64,000 nucleotides of DNA from AEGEAN-183 sp045563675. Its GTDB lineage: Bacteria > Pseudomonadota > Gammaproteobacteria > Magnimaribacterales > Magnimaribacteraceae. Positions 25,266 to 32,908 of the stretch are shown piece after piece. The stretch lies in assembly GCA_045563675.1 (NCBI GenBank), contig JBJLIX010000001.1, forward strand, positions 62,001-126,000, written 5' to 3'. Numbering within the stretch: the first letter of the stretch is position 1; every line of letters begins with the position of its first letter. The notes under the pieces are model-generated. The model saw only the letters and a list, made by a program, of their open reading frames with translations, was not told where the DNA came from and did no database searches. The position numbers and the translations under genes are program-made.

Positions 25266-27454
25266 AATTTATACTTAAAAGAAGCAGACAATGCTCTTCC
25301 ACTTTGTCCGTAGAGATCAAGCTCTGCATCATCCTCAGGTAGTTGTGAGACTGAAGCCCATCGAAAGTATTTTTTATCTGTAAGATTCTCAATAGCTAAT
25401 CTAACTTCAATATGGTCACCTGGGTTATAAAAACCAAAAATATCTATAACTCCGTAACCACCAGTAGCAACCCTAGGAGTACAAGAATCATTAAGGCAAA
25501 CAGGATCTAAATTATCTTTACTTTTACTTGTTAAAGAATATAAAGCCTGTAATCCAAATTTTTCATTTGAAGAGGTCCAATCTAAGCCTAATATCAATTC
25601 TCTTGGGTCAGTCTCTATCATTGGAGTCCTTATACCTTTTTCAATTTCCTCACCTTTACTAATAGCTAAAGCCGTATTGAAAGATAAGTTTGCTGATAAT
25701 TCTTTCTTATAGCTGAATTCAAGCCCATCCATTTCTACATTTTCTACATTGTTGTATTGGTATACCCCTAACCCTTGAGAAAATCCTATAATTTCATAGC
25801 GAATAAAGCCGTTAACTTCATTTCTATAGAAAGCTAAGTCCCAATTATTAGATTCTCCAAAACCTCTTAAACCAAATTCAAAGCTTTTACTTGTTTCTGA
25901 GTCTAAATTAGGATTTGGAACAACAGTGTAATAAAGTAAATAATTAGTGAAAACTATATTAGAATTTTCATAATTTGGAGCCTTAAAGCCTTCAGCATAT
26001 TGTGCATAAGCAGTAAGATTATCTTTAATATCGTATAAGTATCCAAGTTTCAAAGAAAAGTCACTATCTTTCTTGTTAGTGACTTGATAATTAAGAATAT
26101 TAGCGTTATTTAATAACTGGTCAGGTTTTGGTTCTAATTCATATCGCTCGTATCTAAAACCCAAATTTAAAACCTGATTATCAGATAGATTGATTCTGTC
26201 ATTAAAAAACAATGCGTCTCTATCTGTTTCTGAATCAGGAAAAGTTTTATTGGGATAAGTTTCGCCATCAACTGTGTTTATCGGTATCCCAGTAATTAAG
26301 TTGATTTCAGTTAACATTCGAGGTCTTTCAGTTTTTGTAGAATCTAAGCTCACTCCATATACCATTTGATGCATACCTATAGTCTTATATGCCTCTAAAG
26401 AAATACCTTCTATGGACTGGTTAAAGTCGAAATCTCTAACTCTGATAGTTGGTGTTGGAGCTGCACGCATGCCTCCATAAAAGGATAGTTGGTTTTGCGT
26501 AGTAATCTGACTTTGTTTAGTGTCTTGAGAGTAAATAACTAAACTAGCTTGGTCATAGAGCTGGTTTTTCTTACTACTATCAAGCCTTAATGTCAGTCTC
26601 TCTCTAGAACCATTGTCATCCCCAATAGATGAAGAAACTGATCTAGGTGAAGGAAAGTAAATAAAACGTTCATCAGAGTTAACTTGCCAGTCACCTTCCC
26701 ATTCTTGTATATCTACTACTATAGATGTCTTTAAATTCTCTGAAGGAGAAAATAATATTTTTGCCAATAAGCTTTGCTGATTAGCTTCTAGAGGGTTTGC
26801 CTTTAAATTAAAATCACTATGTAATTCTGTCTCTTCGAGGTTCCTATCAACTAACTGAAGTAGTAGATCAAGGTTATCTCCTACATAAGCTGATAGGAAG
26901 TTAAATTTCTCTTGGTTTGTAGCATTATCGTAAGCAGTGCTTATAGAGCTGTATGCGTTATCTTTTGAAGCTAAATCAGAAGGGTCTTTTGTAAAGTAGG
27001 CAATTGTACCTGCTAGCCCATCAGAGCCATATTCAACTGAACTGGGTCCTTTTAATATTTCTACTTTTTTTAAAAGATCTGTATCTACAGTATCTCTTCC
27101 GTACCCTACATACGAATCTGAAATTCTTATTCCGTCAATTAAGAATATCCCTCCTCCACGTATACCTCTTATATGAACTTCTTCGGTAAGAGATCTTCCA
27201 TATTGACTTTCCTTGTGGGCTGAAACTCCTGGGATATACCTAACTAATTGCTCAAGACCATCTATCATTTGAGTCTCTATTTGATCATTATCAATTAAGG
27301 AGACCGAACCTATAACTTCTCTAGCTATAGTTGGAATTCTAGATGCCACAACAACTACTTCCTCTTCTGCATCTATTTGGTCTTCAGAAGGCATTAAAGG
27401 TTGTAGGAAAAAAGAAAAATAAAGGAAGAAAAAGAATTTAGGGTTTAATTTCAT
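25262..27454 (-). CDS. TonB-dependent haem/haemoglobin-type outer-membrane receptor
   Basis: This 730-residue receptor has a signal peptide, a plug domain (VVVVASRIPT, IRGIRGGGIFLIDGIR, VEILKGPSSVEYGSDGLAGTI) and a 22-strand barrel ending in Phe. The haem-receptor motifs are present in order: FKAPNYE, equivalent to the FRAP box, and NPNLDSETS, the NPNL box. These favour haem or haemoglobin rather than a siderophore as ligand. The neighbouring membrane protein and ferrochelatase support a haem theme. It is divergent from that membrane protein. No clear Fur box is seen upstream, but a weak AT-rich dyad at 27505-27535 is possible. Confidence 0.9.
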   Translation of the reverse strand: MKLNPKFFFFLYFSFFLQPLMPSEDQIDAEEEVVVVASRIPTIAREVIGSVSLIDNDQIETQMIDGLEQLVRYIPGVSAHKESQYGRSLTEEVHIRGIRGGGIFLIDGIRISDSYVGYGRDTVDTDLLKKVEILKGPSSVEYGSDGLAGTIAYFTKDPSDLASKDNAYSSISTAYDNATNQEKFNFLSAYVGDNLDLLLQLVDRNLEETELHSDFNLKANPLEANQQSLLAKILFSPSENLKTSIVVDIQEWEGDWQVNSDERFIYFPSPRSVSSSIGDDNGSRERLTLRLDSSKKNQLYDQASLVIYSQDTKQSQITTQNQLSFYGGMRAAPTPTIRVRDFDFNQSIEGISLEAYKTIGMHQMVYGVSLDSTKTERPRMLTEINLITGIPINTVDGETYPNKTFPDSETDRDALFFNDRINLSDNQVLNLGFRYERYELEPKPDQLLNNANILNYQVTNKKDSDFSLKLGYLYDIKDNLTAYAQYAEGFKAPNYENSNIVFTNYLLYYTVVPNPNLDSETSKSFEFGLRGFGESNNWDLAFYRNEVNGFIRYEIIGFSQGLGVYQYNNVENVEMDGLEFSYKKELSANLSFNTALAISKGEEIEKGIRTPMIETDPRELILGLDWTSSNEKFGLQALYSLTSKSKDNLDPVCLNDSCTPRVATGGYGVIDIFGFYNPGDHIEVRLAIENLTDKKYFRWASVSQLPEDDAELDLYGQSGRALSASFKYKF

Positions 27455-27545
27455 AATCTATCAAATATTCTCTGGTTAGGCTACCGCAGAATGTTCGCAG
27501 TATATTAATCATTTAGACTTTAATCAATATTAATAATTGACAAAG

Positions 27546-27562
27546 TGAGACATTTTGAGACA
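27546..27562. repeat. Direct repeat TGAGACA in the haem-locus divergent promoter region
   Basis: TGAGACA occurs at 27546-27552 and 27556-27562, starting exactly 10 bases apart, so both lie on one face of the helix. It is 12 bases upstream of the ATG of the His-rich membrane protein. The spacing is consistent with a protein-binding site, but no known consensus is recognised. Confidence 0.45.
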
Positions 27563-27573
27563 AAATTTTATGT

Positions 27574-28197
27574 ATGCCAAAGCTTTATAAATCAATAAAG
27601 ATAGATCAAGGCCTGAAGATAGGGCTAAGAGAGCCTTCAGGATCTGAATGGTTTGCAGATATGACTATTGATAGAAATAGAAGGACTTGCAGGAAAGTAG
27701 GTCTTGATTACAAACCTTCAGATAGAAATAACGTTACACAAGCTCAAAGAAAAGCTAAGAAACTTTATATAAGTTTCAAAGAAGAGTCTAAAGGTAAACT
27801 TAATATTAAAGGCTGGCAATTAAATACATTTACTGTTTCGCTTATCCTTTTATGGTGTACAGGTCTCATTTGGATATCTTTTGAATTAATGGGCTCACCT
27901 GAAGTTTCAATAAGGCCTTATTTGTTAACACTCCATGGCTTATTAATTGTGCCTTTATTTATAGGACTAGGAGGCCTCTGGGCTGCACATGTACCAAAGG
28001 GATGGAAGCCTGAAAAGAAAAAATTATCAGGAATTTCCTTAATTATCTTTCTTGCCTTTTTAAGTACTTCAGGATTACTACTTTATTATTTAGGACCAAT
28101 ATATTTTAAAAACCTAACAGGAATATTTCATTCAATTTTGGGTCTTATCCTGGTTCCCCTAGTGTTTTGGCATTACAACAAAAGAAGAATTAGTTAG
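27574..28197 (+). CDS. Four-helix membrane protein with conserved histidines, possible haem- or iron-linked redox protein
   Basis: The 207-residue protein has a soluble N-terminal region of about 80 residues and then four membrane helices. Histidines sit in or next to helices (LLTLHGLLIVPL, AAHVPKGW, GIFHSILGLILVPLVFWHYNKRR), a pattern seen in b-type cytochromes and PepSY-like or ferric reductase-like membrane proteins. The N-terminal part (DRNRRTCRKVGLD, then QAQRKAKKLY) loosely resembles the arm domain of phage integrases. It lies between a haem receptor and hemH and is probably co-transcribed with hemH (18-base gap). A role in haem handling is inferred. Confidence 0.6.
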   Translation: MPKLYKSIKIDQGLKIGLREPSGSEWFADMTIDRNRRTCRKVGLDYKPSDRNNVTQAQRKAKKLYISFKEESKGKLNIKGWQLNTFTVSLILLWCTGLIWISFELMGSPEVSIRPYLLTLHGLLIVPLFIGLGGLWAAHVPKGWKPEKKKLSGISLIIFLAFLSTSGLLLYYLGPIYFKNLTGIFHSILGLILVPLVFWHYNKRRIS

Positions 28198-28215
28198 TAA
28201 AAAATCTTACAAAAG

Positions 28216-29226
28216 ATGAAAGGTGTACTTTTAATAAACCTAGGTTCTCCTGAGCACAAAGATATAGATTCTGTAAGAAGCTTCTTGAAGGAGTTCTTGA
28301 ATGATAAATTTGTTATACATTTACCTAGTTTCTTAAGGAAGTTTATCGTCAACCTTATTATCATTCCCTTTAGGTCTTCAAAAACTCTAAAGGCTTATAG
28401 TGCTATTTGGACTAAAAAAGAATCTCCAATAATTAAAAATTCAAAAGAAATTGGTAAGAAACTACAAGATTTAGTATCTCTTCCTGTTGAAGTTGCGATG
28501 AGATATCAAAAGCCAACCATATCGAGGGCTTTGAAGAAACTTTCTCAGAGCGGCTGTAAGGAGATAACAGCTATTCCTTTATATCCTCATTATGCAATGT
28601 CCTCTTCTCTAACTACTATAAATCGAATTAAAGAATTAAATATTGAGTCAGGAATTAACTTTAAAATTAATTTTGTTGAATCTTTTTATAATGATGAAGG
28701 GTACATAAAGGCTTTAGCAGAAAATATTAAAAAAAATACCTCTGAAACTATAGATTATCTATTATTCAGTTATCATGGAATTCCTAATAAACATCTAATA
28801 AAAACCGATCCTACACAAAACCATTGCCTAAGATCTAGTGATTGCTGTCAATTAGACTCCGAAGCTAAAAAGTATTGTTATAAAGCTCAAGTACTAGAAA
28901 CCTCTAGATTATGCTCCTCTTACTTGGGTTTAAAAAATACTGAATGGGGAGTTTCTTTTCAATCTAGGTTATGGCCAGGATGGATAAAGCCGTGGACTGA
29001 CGTAGAGTTAGAAAGACTTCCAAGATCAGGAAAAAAGAAAATAGCGGTAGTCTGCCCAGCTTTTGTAGCAGATAATCTTGAAACCTTAGAAGAAATTAAT
29101 ATTCGTGGAAAGGCTAAATTCCTAAACTCTGGGGGAGAAAGTTTTACTTATATACCCTGCCTTAATTCAGAAAAGTTATTCTTAGATTGCCTTGAGGGAT
29201 TAATTAGTAAAAAAAAAGAGAGCTAA
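28216..29226 (+). CDS. hemH: Ferrochelatase HemH
   Basis: HemH inserts Fe2+ into protoporphyrin IX, the last step of haem synthesis. The 336-residue protein has the N-terminal GVLLINLGSPEH, the family segment VAMRYQKPTI, the catalytic histidine His187 in FSYHGIP and the C-terminal VVCPAFVADNLETLEEI. Cysteines in NHCLRSSDCCQ may bind an iron-sulfur cluster, as in some ferrochelatases. Its 3' end lies inside a minus-strand terminator hairpin. It is downstream of the His-rich membrane protein in the same direction. Confidence 0.96.
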   Translation: MKGVLLINLGSPEHKDIDSVRSFLKEFLNDKFVIHLPSFLRKFIVNLIIIPFRSSKTLKAYSAIWTKKESPIIKNSKEIGKKLQDLVSLPVEVAMRYQKPTISRALKKLSQSGCKEITAIPLYPHYAMSSSLTTINRIKELNIESGINFKINFVESFYNDEGYIKALAENIKKNTSETIDYLLFSYHGIPNKHLIKTDPTQNHCLRSSDCCQLDSEAKKYCYKAQVLETSRLCSSYLGLKNTEWGVSFQSRLWPGWIKPWTDVELERLPRSGKKKIAVVCPAFVADNLETLEEINIRGKAKFLNSGGESFTYIPCLNSEKLFLDCLEGLISKKKES

Positions 29227-29254
29227 GGTCAGGGAAGGTCAATCCTTAGCTCTC
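29209..29254 (-). terminator. Intrinsic terminator of the leftward siderophore receptor transcript
   Basis: On the minus strand an 11-bp perfect stem (GAGAGCTAAGG/CCTTAGCTCTC, 29218-29228 and 29244-29254) with a 15-base loop is followed by nine T residues. It faces the leftward transcript and overlaps the hemH stop region. Confidence 0.88.
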
Positions 29255-29395
29255 AGAAATTTCAATCTTCTAGGTATGGGGGTACCTGTTTTAGAGATTG
29301 AATAGCTACCTTTTATAGTCTATAGCTTTATCGACTGTCCTAGATTGGGGTCTGCCTGGACCCCTTTCCTGTGGACGTTGCACTTTTTATCTAAT
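29255..29395 (-). ncRNA. Candidate structured 3' UTR or small RNA next to the siderophore receptor
   Basis: These 141 bases hold no gene but are unusually structured on the minus strand. A 6-bp stem GGGGTC/GACCCC (29347-29364), an AGCTA/TAGCT pairing near 29304-29328, and a nested hairpin with an 8-bp outer stem TTCAATCT/AGATTGAA (29261-29302) and a 5-bp inner stem AGGTA/TACCT precede the terminator. The RNA would be about 170-190 bases if processed from the receptor mRNA or started within its 3' end. It does not match 6S, SRP or RNase P RNA signatures that I know. Confidence 0.45.
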
Positions 29396-31474
29396 TTAGA
29401 AATTTCTCCTAATAGACACACGGGCATTTAAAGGTTCACCAACTGAAGCTTGGTGAGTACTATGTGAATGAGGAAAATATAGTCGATCACCTAGATTTTC
29501 AATATTCAATTGAATGCTTGTACCTTCTGAAATTTCATAATATGCAGCAAAATCTACCCTTGTATAATCTGGAAGAACAAGACCAGGCTTATTGTTACTA
29601 ATATTAGATTCTCCTTGGCGAGTAAAACCTATTCCATAACCGAACTTGTCACTAACTTGGTATGTGGTCCATAGCGAAACAGTATGCTCAGGAATTTCTC
29701 TTGGCTCTCCACCTGAACTAGTCTTTCCATCCATCTTACTGTATCCAAAATGGACATAAAGTTGATCGTTAACTTGACCTTTAAGTTCAAGCTCTAACCC
29801 ATCTACTCTTAAACCAACAATCTCAGCACCTTCACCTGATGCATCACGAGTAGCTACTGTTTGTTCACTATCAAAATAACTGGCCCTAAGACTTAAATCA
29901 GGAGTGATATCCCAATTTACACCTATCTCTGAATTTTCATAAACATCAGGGTCTAATGCAGCTGAACTGGCAGTCAGTTTCTTGAACTGTTCACCAGATC
30001 TTGGTAAGAAACTTTCACTGTAACTATAGTAAACAGAAATATTATCCTCTGGTTTAAAGATAACTCCAGCTCTTGGAGAGAATTCATCATCATTTCTAGA
30101 TTGAGAAGTTCCCGATTTTATATCATCAACTGTAATATCAAATTGATCAATACGACCACCTAACATCAGCTTGAGGCTATCACTAACATCAATTTGATCT
30201 TGAATATAAAAAGAAGTTACTTCTATGTCTGAAGTTGTCTTACTCTTTAATTTGGTATTAAAATTAACACCAGTAGAAACTCCCGCTGAATTTACACCTA
30301 TGTTAAGAGGTCTTGATACATTAAAAGACTCTTTGTCTTTTTGAGTAGTCGACCAGTAAGAGTCATAGCGATGATTCTTATTATCTGTATCAATCATCTC
30401 AGCACCTATCAAAATTGTGTGGGTTGTTGACCCTATTTGAACCTCATTTATTAAGTTTCCTGAAATGATAAAGTTTTCACGTTCCGTTGGGTCTCTATAT
30501 CCATCCAAGGTGACTACATTTGCAGTTGCATCGTAACCAGAAGCATATAAATTTTGATAAAGCTTCTCAAATTCACTTGATGTAATGGAGAAAATACCTT
30601 TTGAAGTTTCAGAAAAATTGTGGGTTAGACTTCCTCTAAAAATATCAGCTTCAAGTGTTGTGATATTTAAATCAGAAGTACCAAATACTATGCTTTTAAG
30701 ACCTTTAACTGGAACGCCATTGGCCGTGGGAATTCCTCTATCAATCATTCTTTCATGATCAGCATTTTCATAAGAAAGATCTAATATTGTATCTTCGCTT
30801 AAGGCCACTCTTAAAGTTGGATTAAAGCCAACTCTATCACCATCATAAAAATCTCTATGGTTTTCTAGGGCATCAACATGAACATTTATACGAAGTGCAG
30901 AGTTTTCACTTGATTGAATATTGTAATCCAATGCAAGGTCTGTAGACCCAAAATCATCAGCACCAAGATCAAAAGATCCAAACTGCTCACCTATAACAGC
31001 CTTCTTCGTAACTCTATTAATAATACCACCAGTACCTCCACGACCGAATAGAAGTGCATTTGGCCCTCTTAAGATTTCTACCTGATCAACGTTGTATAAA
31101 GAACGATAATACTGGACATCATCTCTTACACCATCCTGATAAAAGTCTGCAGTAGACCTAACTCCCCTGAAAACAACTGCATCACGGTGCCCTTCTCCTT
31201 GCGAAGTATTTACACCCGGGGTGTAACGGACAATATCTCCAATCTCCCTAATGCCTTGTTTACGAATATCTTCATCTGTGACAATCGACAAGGTTTGAGG
31301 AACATCCAGAATTGCTACTGGTGTCTTAAGAGCTTGTACTTGATCAGAATAAAGAACATTGCCTTTTACAACAACCTCTTCAACCTCATTAGAATCTTCA
31401 GCTATTAAAAAAGTAGTTAAAAATAGACAAATAAATAAAGTAACCTTTTTAAAAAGTCTTAAAACAATATTCAT
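29396..31474 (-). CDS. TonB-dependent siderophore-type outer-membrane receptor
   Basis: This 692-residue receptor has a signal peptide (to about residue 25), a plug domain with the siderophore-receptor features IPGV-type segment RYTPGVNTSQGEG, FRGVRSTADFYQDGVRDD and VEILRGPNALLFGRGGTGG, and a barrel that ends RVSIRRNF with terminal Phe. The plug motifs match the TonB-siderophore receptor branch (Fiu/FhuE-like), so ferric siderophore is the likely ligand. The upstream region carries a Fur-like dyad and the ribosome binding site AAAGGAAA. The transcript ends at the terminator near 29.2 kb. Confidence 0.92.
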   Translation of the reverse strand: MNIVLRLFKKVTLFICLFLTTFLIAEDSNEVEEVVVKGNVLYSDQVQALKTPVAILDVPQTLSIVTDEDIRKQGIREIGDIVRYTPGVNTSQGEGHRDAVVFRGVRSTADFYQDGVRDDVQYYRSLYNVDQVEILRGPNALLFGRGGTGGIINRVTKKAVIGEQFGSFDLGADDFGSTDLALDYNIQSSENSALRINVHVDALENHRDFYDGDRVGFNPTLRVALSEDTILDLSYENADHERMIDRGIPTANGVPVKGLKSIVFGTSDLNITTLEADIFRGSLTHNFSETSKGIFSITSSEFEKLYQNLYASGYDATANVVTLDGYRDPTERENFIISGNLINEVQIGSTTHTILIGAEMIDTDNKNHRYDSYWSTTQKDKESFNVSRPLNIGVNSAGVSTGVNFNTKLKSKTTSDIEVTSFYIQDQIDVSDSLKLMLGGRIDQFDITVDDIKSGTSQSRNDDEFSPRAGVIFKPEDNISVYYSYSESFLPRSGEQFKKLTASSAALDPDVYENSEIGVNWDITPDLSLRASYFDSEQTVATRDASGEGAEIVGLRVDGLELELKGQVNDQLYVHFGYSKMDGKTSSGGEPREIPEHTVSLWTTYQVSDKFGYGIGFTRQGESNISNNKPGLVLPDYTRVDFAAYYEISEGTSIQLNIENLGDRLYFPHSHSTHQASVGEPLNARVSIRRNF

Positions 31475-31499
31475 AATTTTCCTTTAAATAAAAATGTAA

Positions 31500-31538
31500 T
31501 TGATAATCATTCGCATTCTAAACGAGAATGATTATTGT
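31500..31538. promoter_or_regulatory. Fur-like dyad and promoter of the siderophore receptor gene
   Basis: ATAATCATTC (31503-31512) and GAATGATTAT (31526-31535) form a perfect 10-bp inverted repeat, and each half resembles the Fur consensus GATAATGATAATCATTATC. On the minus strand TTGTAA and TAGAAT, 18 bases apart, overlap the dyad, so bound Fur would block this promoter. Iron repression is an inference. Confidence 0.75.
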
Positions 31539-31557
31539 TTACAAGTAATATTGTGAA

Positions 31558-32496
31558 TTATTTTTTGAAGTAGAATTTTCGCCAAAGACTTAGCCCAAAG
31601 ACTAAAGAGAAGAACCACAGAATTAACTCAGCCCAATTGGGGTTGCTGTTATACCCAAAAAAACCTTTCAAGAAAACACCTACCCTGCCTTTATCATGAA
31701 GCCAATGTGAATATTTCTCTTTACCATGCAGGTTGTAGCTATAAAATAACTCATTATCGTTTTCATCTAAGGTTTTCTTGGGTATATGGACATTCCATAC
31801 TCTTGAGATTTGATCTTTAGCTTTAATGATAGTGCCATCTTCTAATTTTTTATCTTCAAGACCGACCCATTCAAGATGATCTCCTTTTACTAAGAAGGAT
31901 TCTGTTTCATGAGTGCCATAGGCCACCATTCCTGAAGCAAAGAAAACTAGAAGAAGAGTTGTTATTCTAAAAAAAGATGTTAAATCTACCTTTTTACCCT
32001 GGACTACTACTAAGTAACCCAGAAGAATAGCTAATACCATTCCTGAGAAAAAACCAACATAAGAAAAAGTACCAAGGATTGAAAAACTGCCCATAAGAAA
32101 TATTGCAGTTTCAAAGCCTTCCCTTAGGATGGCAAAGAAGACTAGAAAAAAAACACCCCAACCAGCCGTTTTTATTGCACTTGAAGTTTGACCTTCTAAA
32201 ACTTCCCTATCACTAACTTTTTTAGATAACCAAAAAATTACATACCAAAGCAAGCCAGCGGTTATAAACATCAAACTAGCCTCAACTAGTTTTTCTATGG
32301 ACTCATTACCAATTGATTCCTTTATATTATTTAAAGATAAAGCAACTAAAACACTAGCAACTATAGAAGTTGCAACAGCATACCAGAGCTGAAGAACTTC
32401 ATGTTTTAAGCCTTGTCTTGAAATAACTGTATAGATTATTCCAACTATTAACGCAGCTTCCAGAGTCTCTCTGAAGGTAATTATAAATTCATTCAC
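31558..32496 (-). CDS. FTR1 family high-affinity iron permease
   Basis: This 312-residue membrane protein has seven predicted helices and the two iron-binding motifs of the FTR1/EfeU family: RETLE at 9-13 and REGFE at 124-128. A long periplasmic loop (about 200-275) carries histidine, glutamate and aspartate, and the sequence GTHETES near its start. The permease moves Fe3+ or Fe2+ across the inner membrane. The start is GTG at 32494-32496, supported by the family N-terminus. No EfeO or EfeB gene is adjacent. A Fur-like site lies directly upstream. Confidence 0.92.
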   Translation of the reverse strand: MNEFIITFRETLEAALIVGIIYTVISRQGLKHEVLQLWYAVATSIVASVLVALSLNNIKESIGNESIEKLVEASLMFITAGLLWYVIFWLSKKVSDREVLEGQTSSAIKTAGWGVFFLVFFAILREGFETAIFLMGSFSILGTFSYVGFFSGMVLAILLGYLVVVQGKKVDLTSFFRITTLLLVFFASGMVAYGTHETESFLVKGDHLEWVGLEDKKLEDGTIIKAKDQISRVWNVHIPKKTLDENDNELFYSYNLHGKEKYSHWLHDKGRVGVFLKGFFGYNSNPNWAELILWFFSLVFGLSLWRKFYFKK

Positions 32497-32500
32497 AAAT

Positions 32501-32522
32501 GCGAATGGTAATCATTATTATT
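32501..32522. promoter_or_regulatory. Fur-like box upstream of the FTR1 permease
   Basis: ATGGTAATCATTAT (within 32501-32522) matches 13 of 14 bases of the core Fur consensus ATGATAATCATTAT. Its edge is only 4 bases from the GTG start, so the gene must be leaderless, start further downstream, or be transcribed from upstream with the box acting as a roadblock. Confidence 0.7.
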
Positions 32523-32535
32523 TAAATGGCAAGTT

Positions 32536-32898
32536 TTAATTCTCGTGTGAGCTTTTGAGGTCTTTCTCAATATCTTCATGATCTCCTACCATAATATGTT
32601 TCTCACTCTTAGTTATATACCTTTCTAAAAAAGGTATAAATATTAGAGGGATAGCACCACCCAATACAATTCCTAAGGCGGCAGAACGCATTGTAGGATC
32701 CAGAGCTGCAGCTATTAAATCTGCAAAAATATGTGCTATAACAGCTCCTATTATTCCTGCTATATGCCCATTAGAAGCAAGTTTAAGAAGTCTATTAATA
32801 CTCCAGCCGCTGTAATAACCTATGATAAGTATGCTTACATGTATTAAACCGAAGATAAAACCCCGCATTACTCCTTGATCTAATTCTAAAAAACCCAT
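32536..32898 (-). CDS. Small integral membrane protein, function unknown
   Basis: Three hydrophobic segments are visible in about 120 residues: FIFGLIHVSILIIGYYSG, a glycine/alanine-rich pair IAGIIGAVIAHIFADLIAAAL, and SAALGIVLGGAIPLIFIPFL, followed by an acidic/histidine-rich cytoplasmic tail (HIMVGDHEDIEKD). No family is recognised. The frame is open from 32937, but the ATG at 32898 lies 10 bases after the lysC stop and gives a shorter N-terminus, so it is preferred. It is between lysC and the FTR1 gene in the same direction; a role with iron transport is possible but unproven. Confidence 0.65.
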   Translation of the reverse strand: MGFLELDQGVMRGFIFGLIHVSILIIGYYSGWSINRLLKLASNGHIAGIIGAVIAHIFADLIAAALDPTMRSAALGIVLGGAIPLIFIPFLERYITKSEKHIMVGDHEDIEKDLKSSHEN

Positions 32899-32908
32899 TT
32901 TGTTTATC

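Noticed and set aside
29209..29395. 6S RNA, SRP RNA or RNase P RNA
   Set aside because: None of the conserved core motifs of these RNAs was found on either strand; kept only as an unnamed structured RNA.
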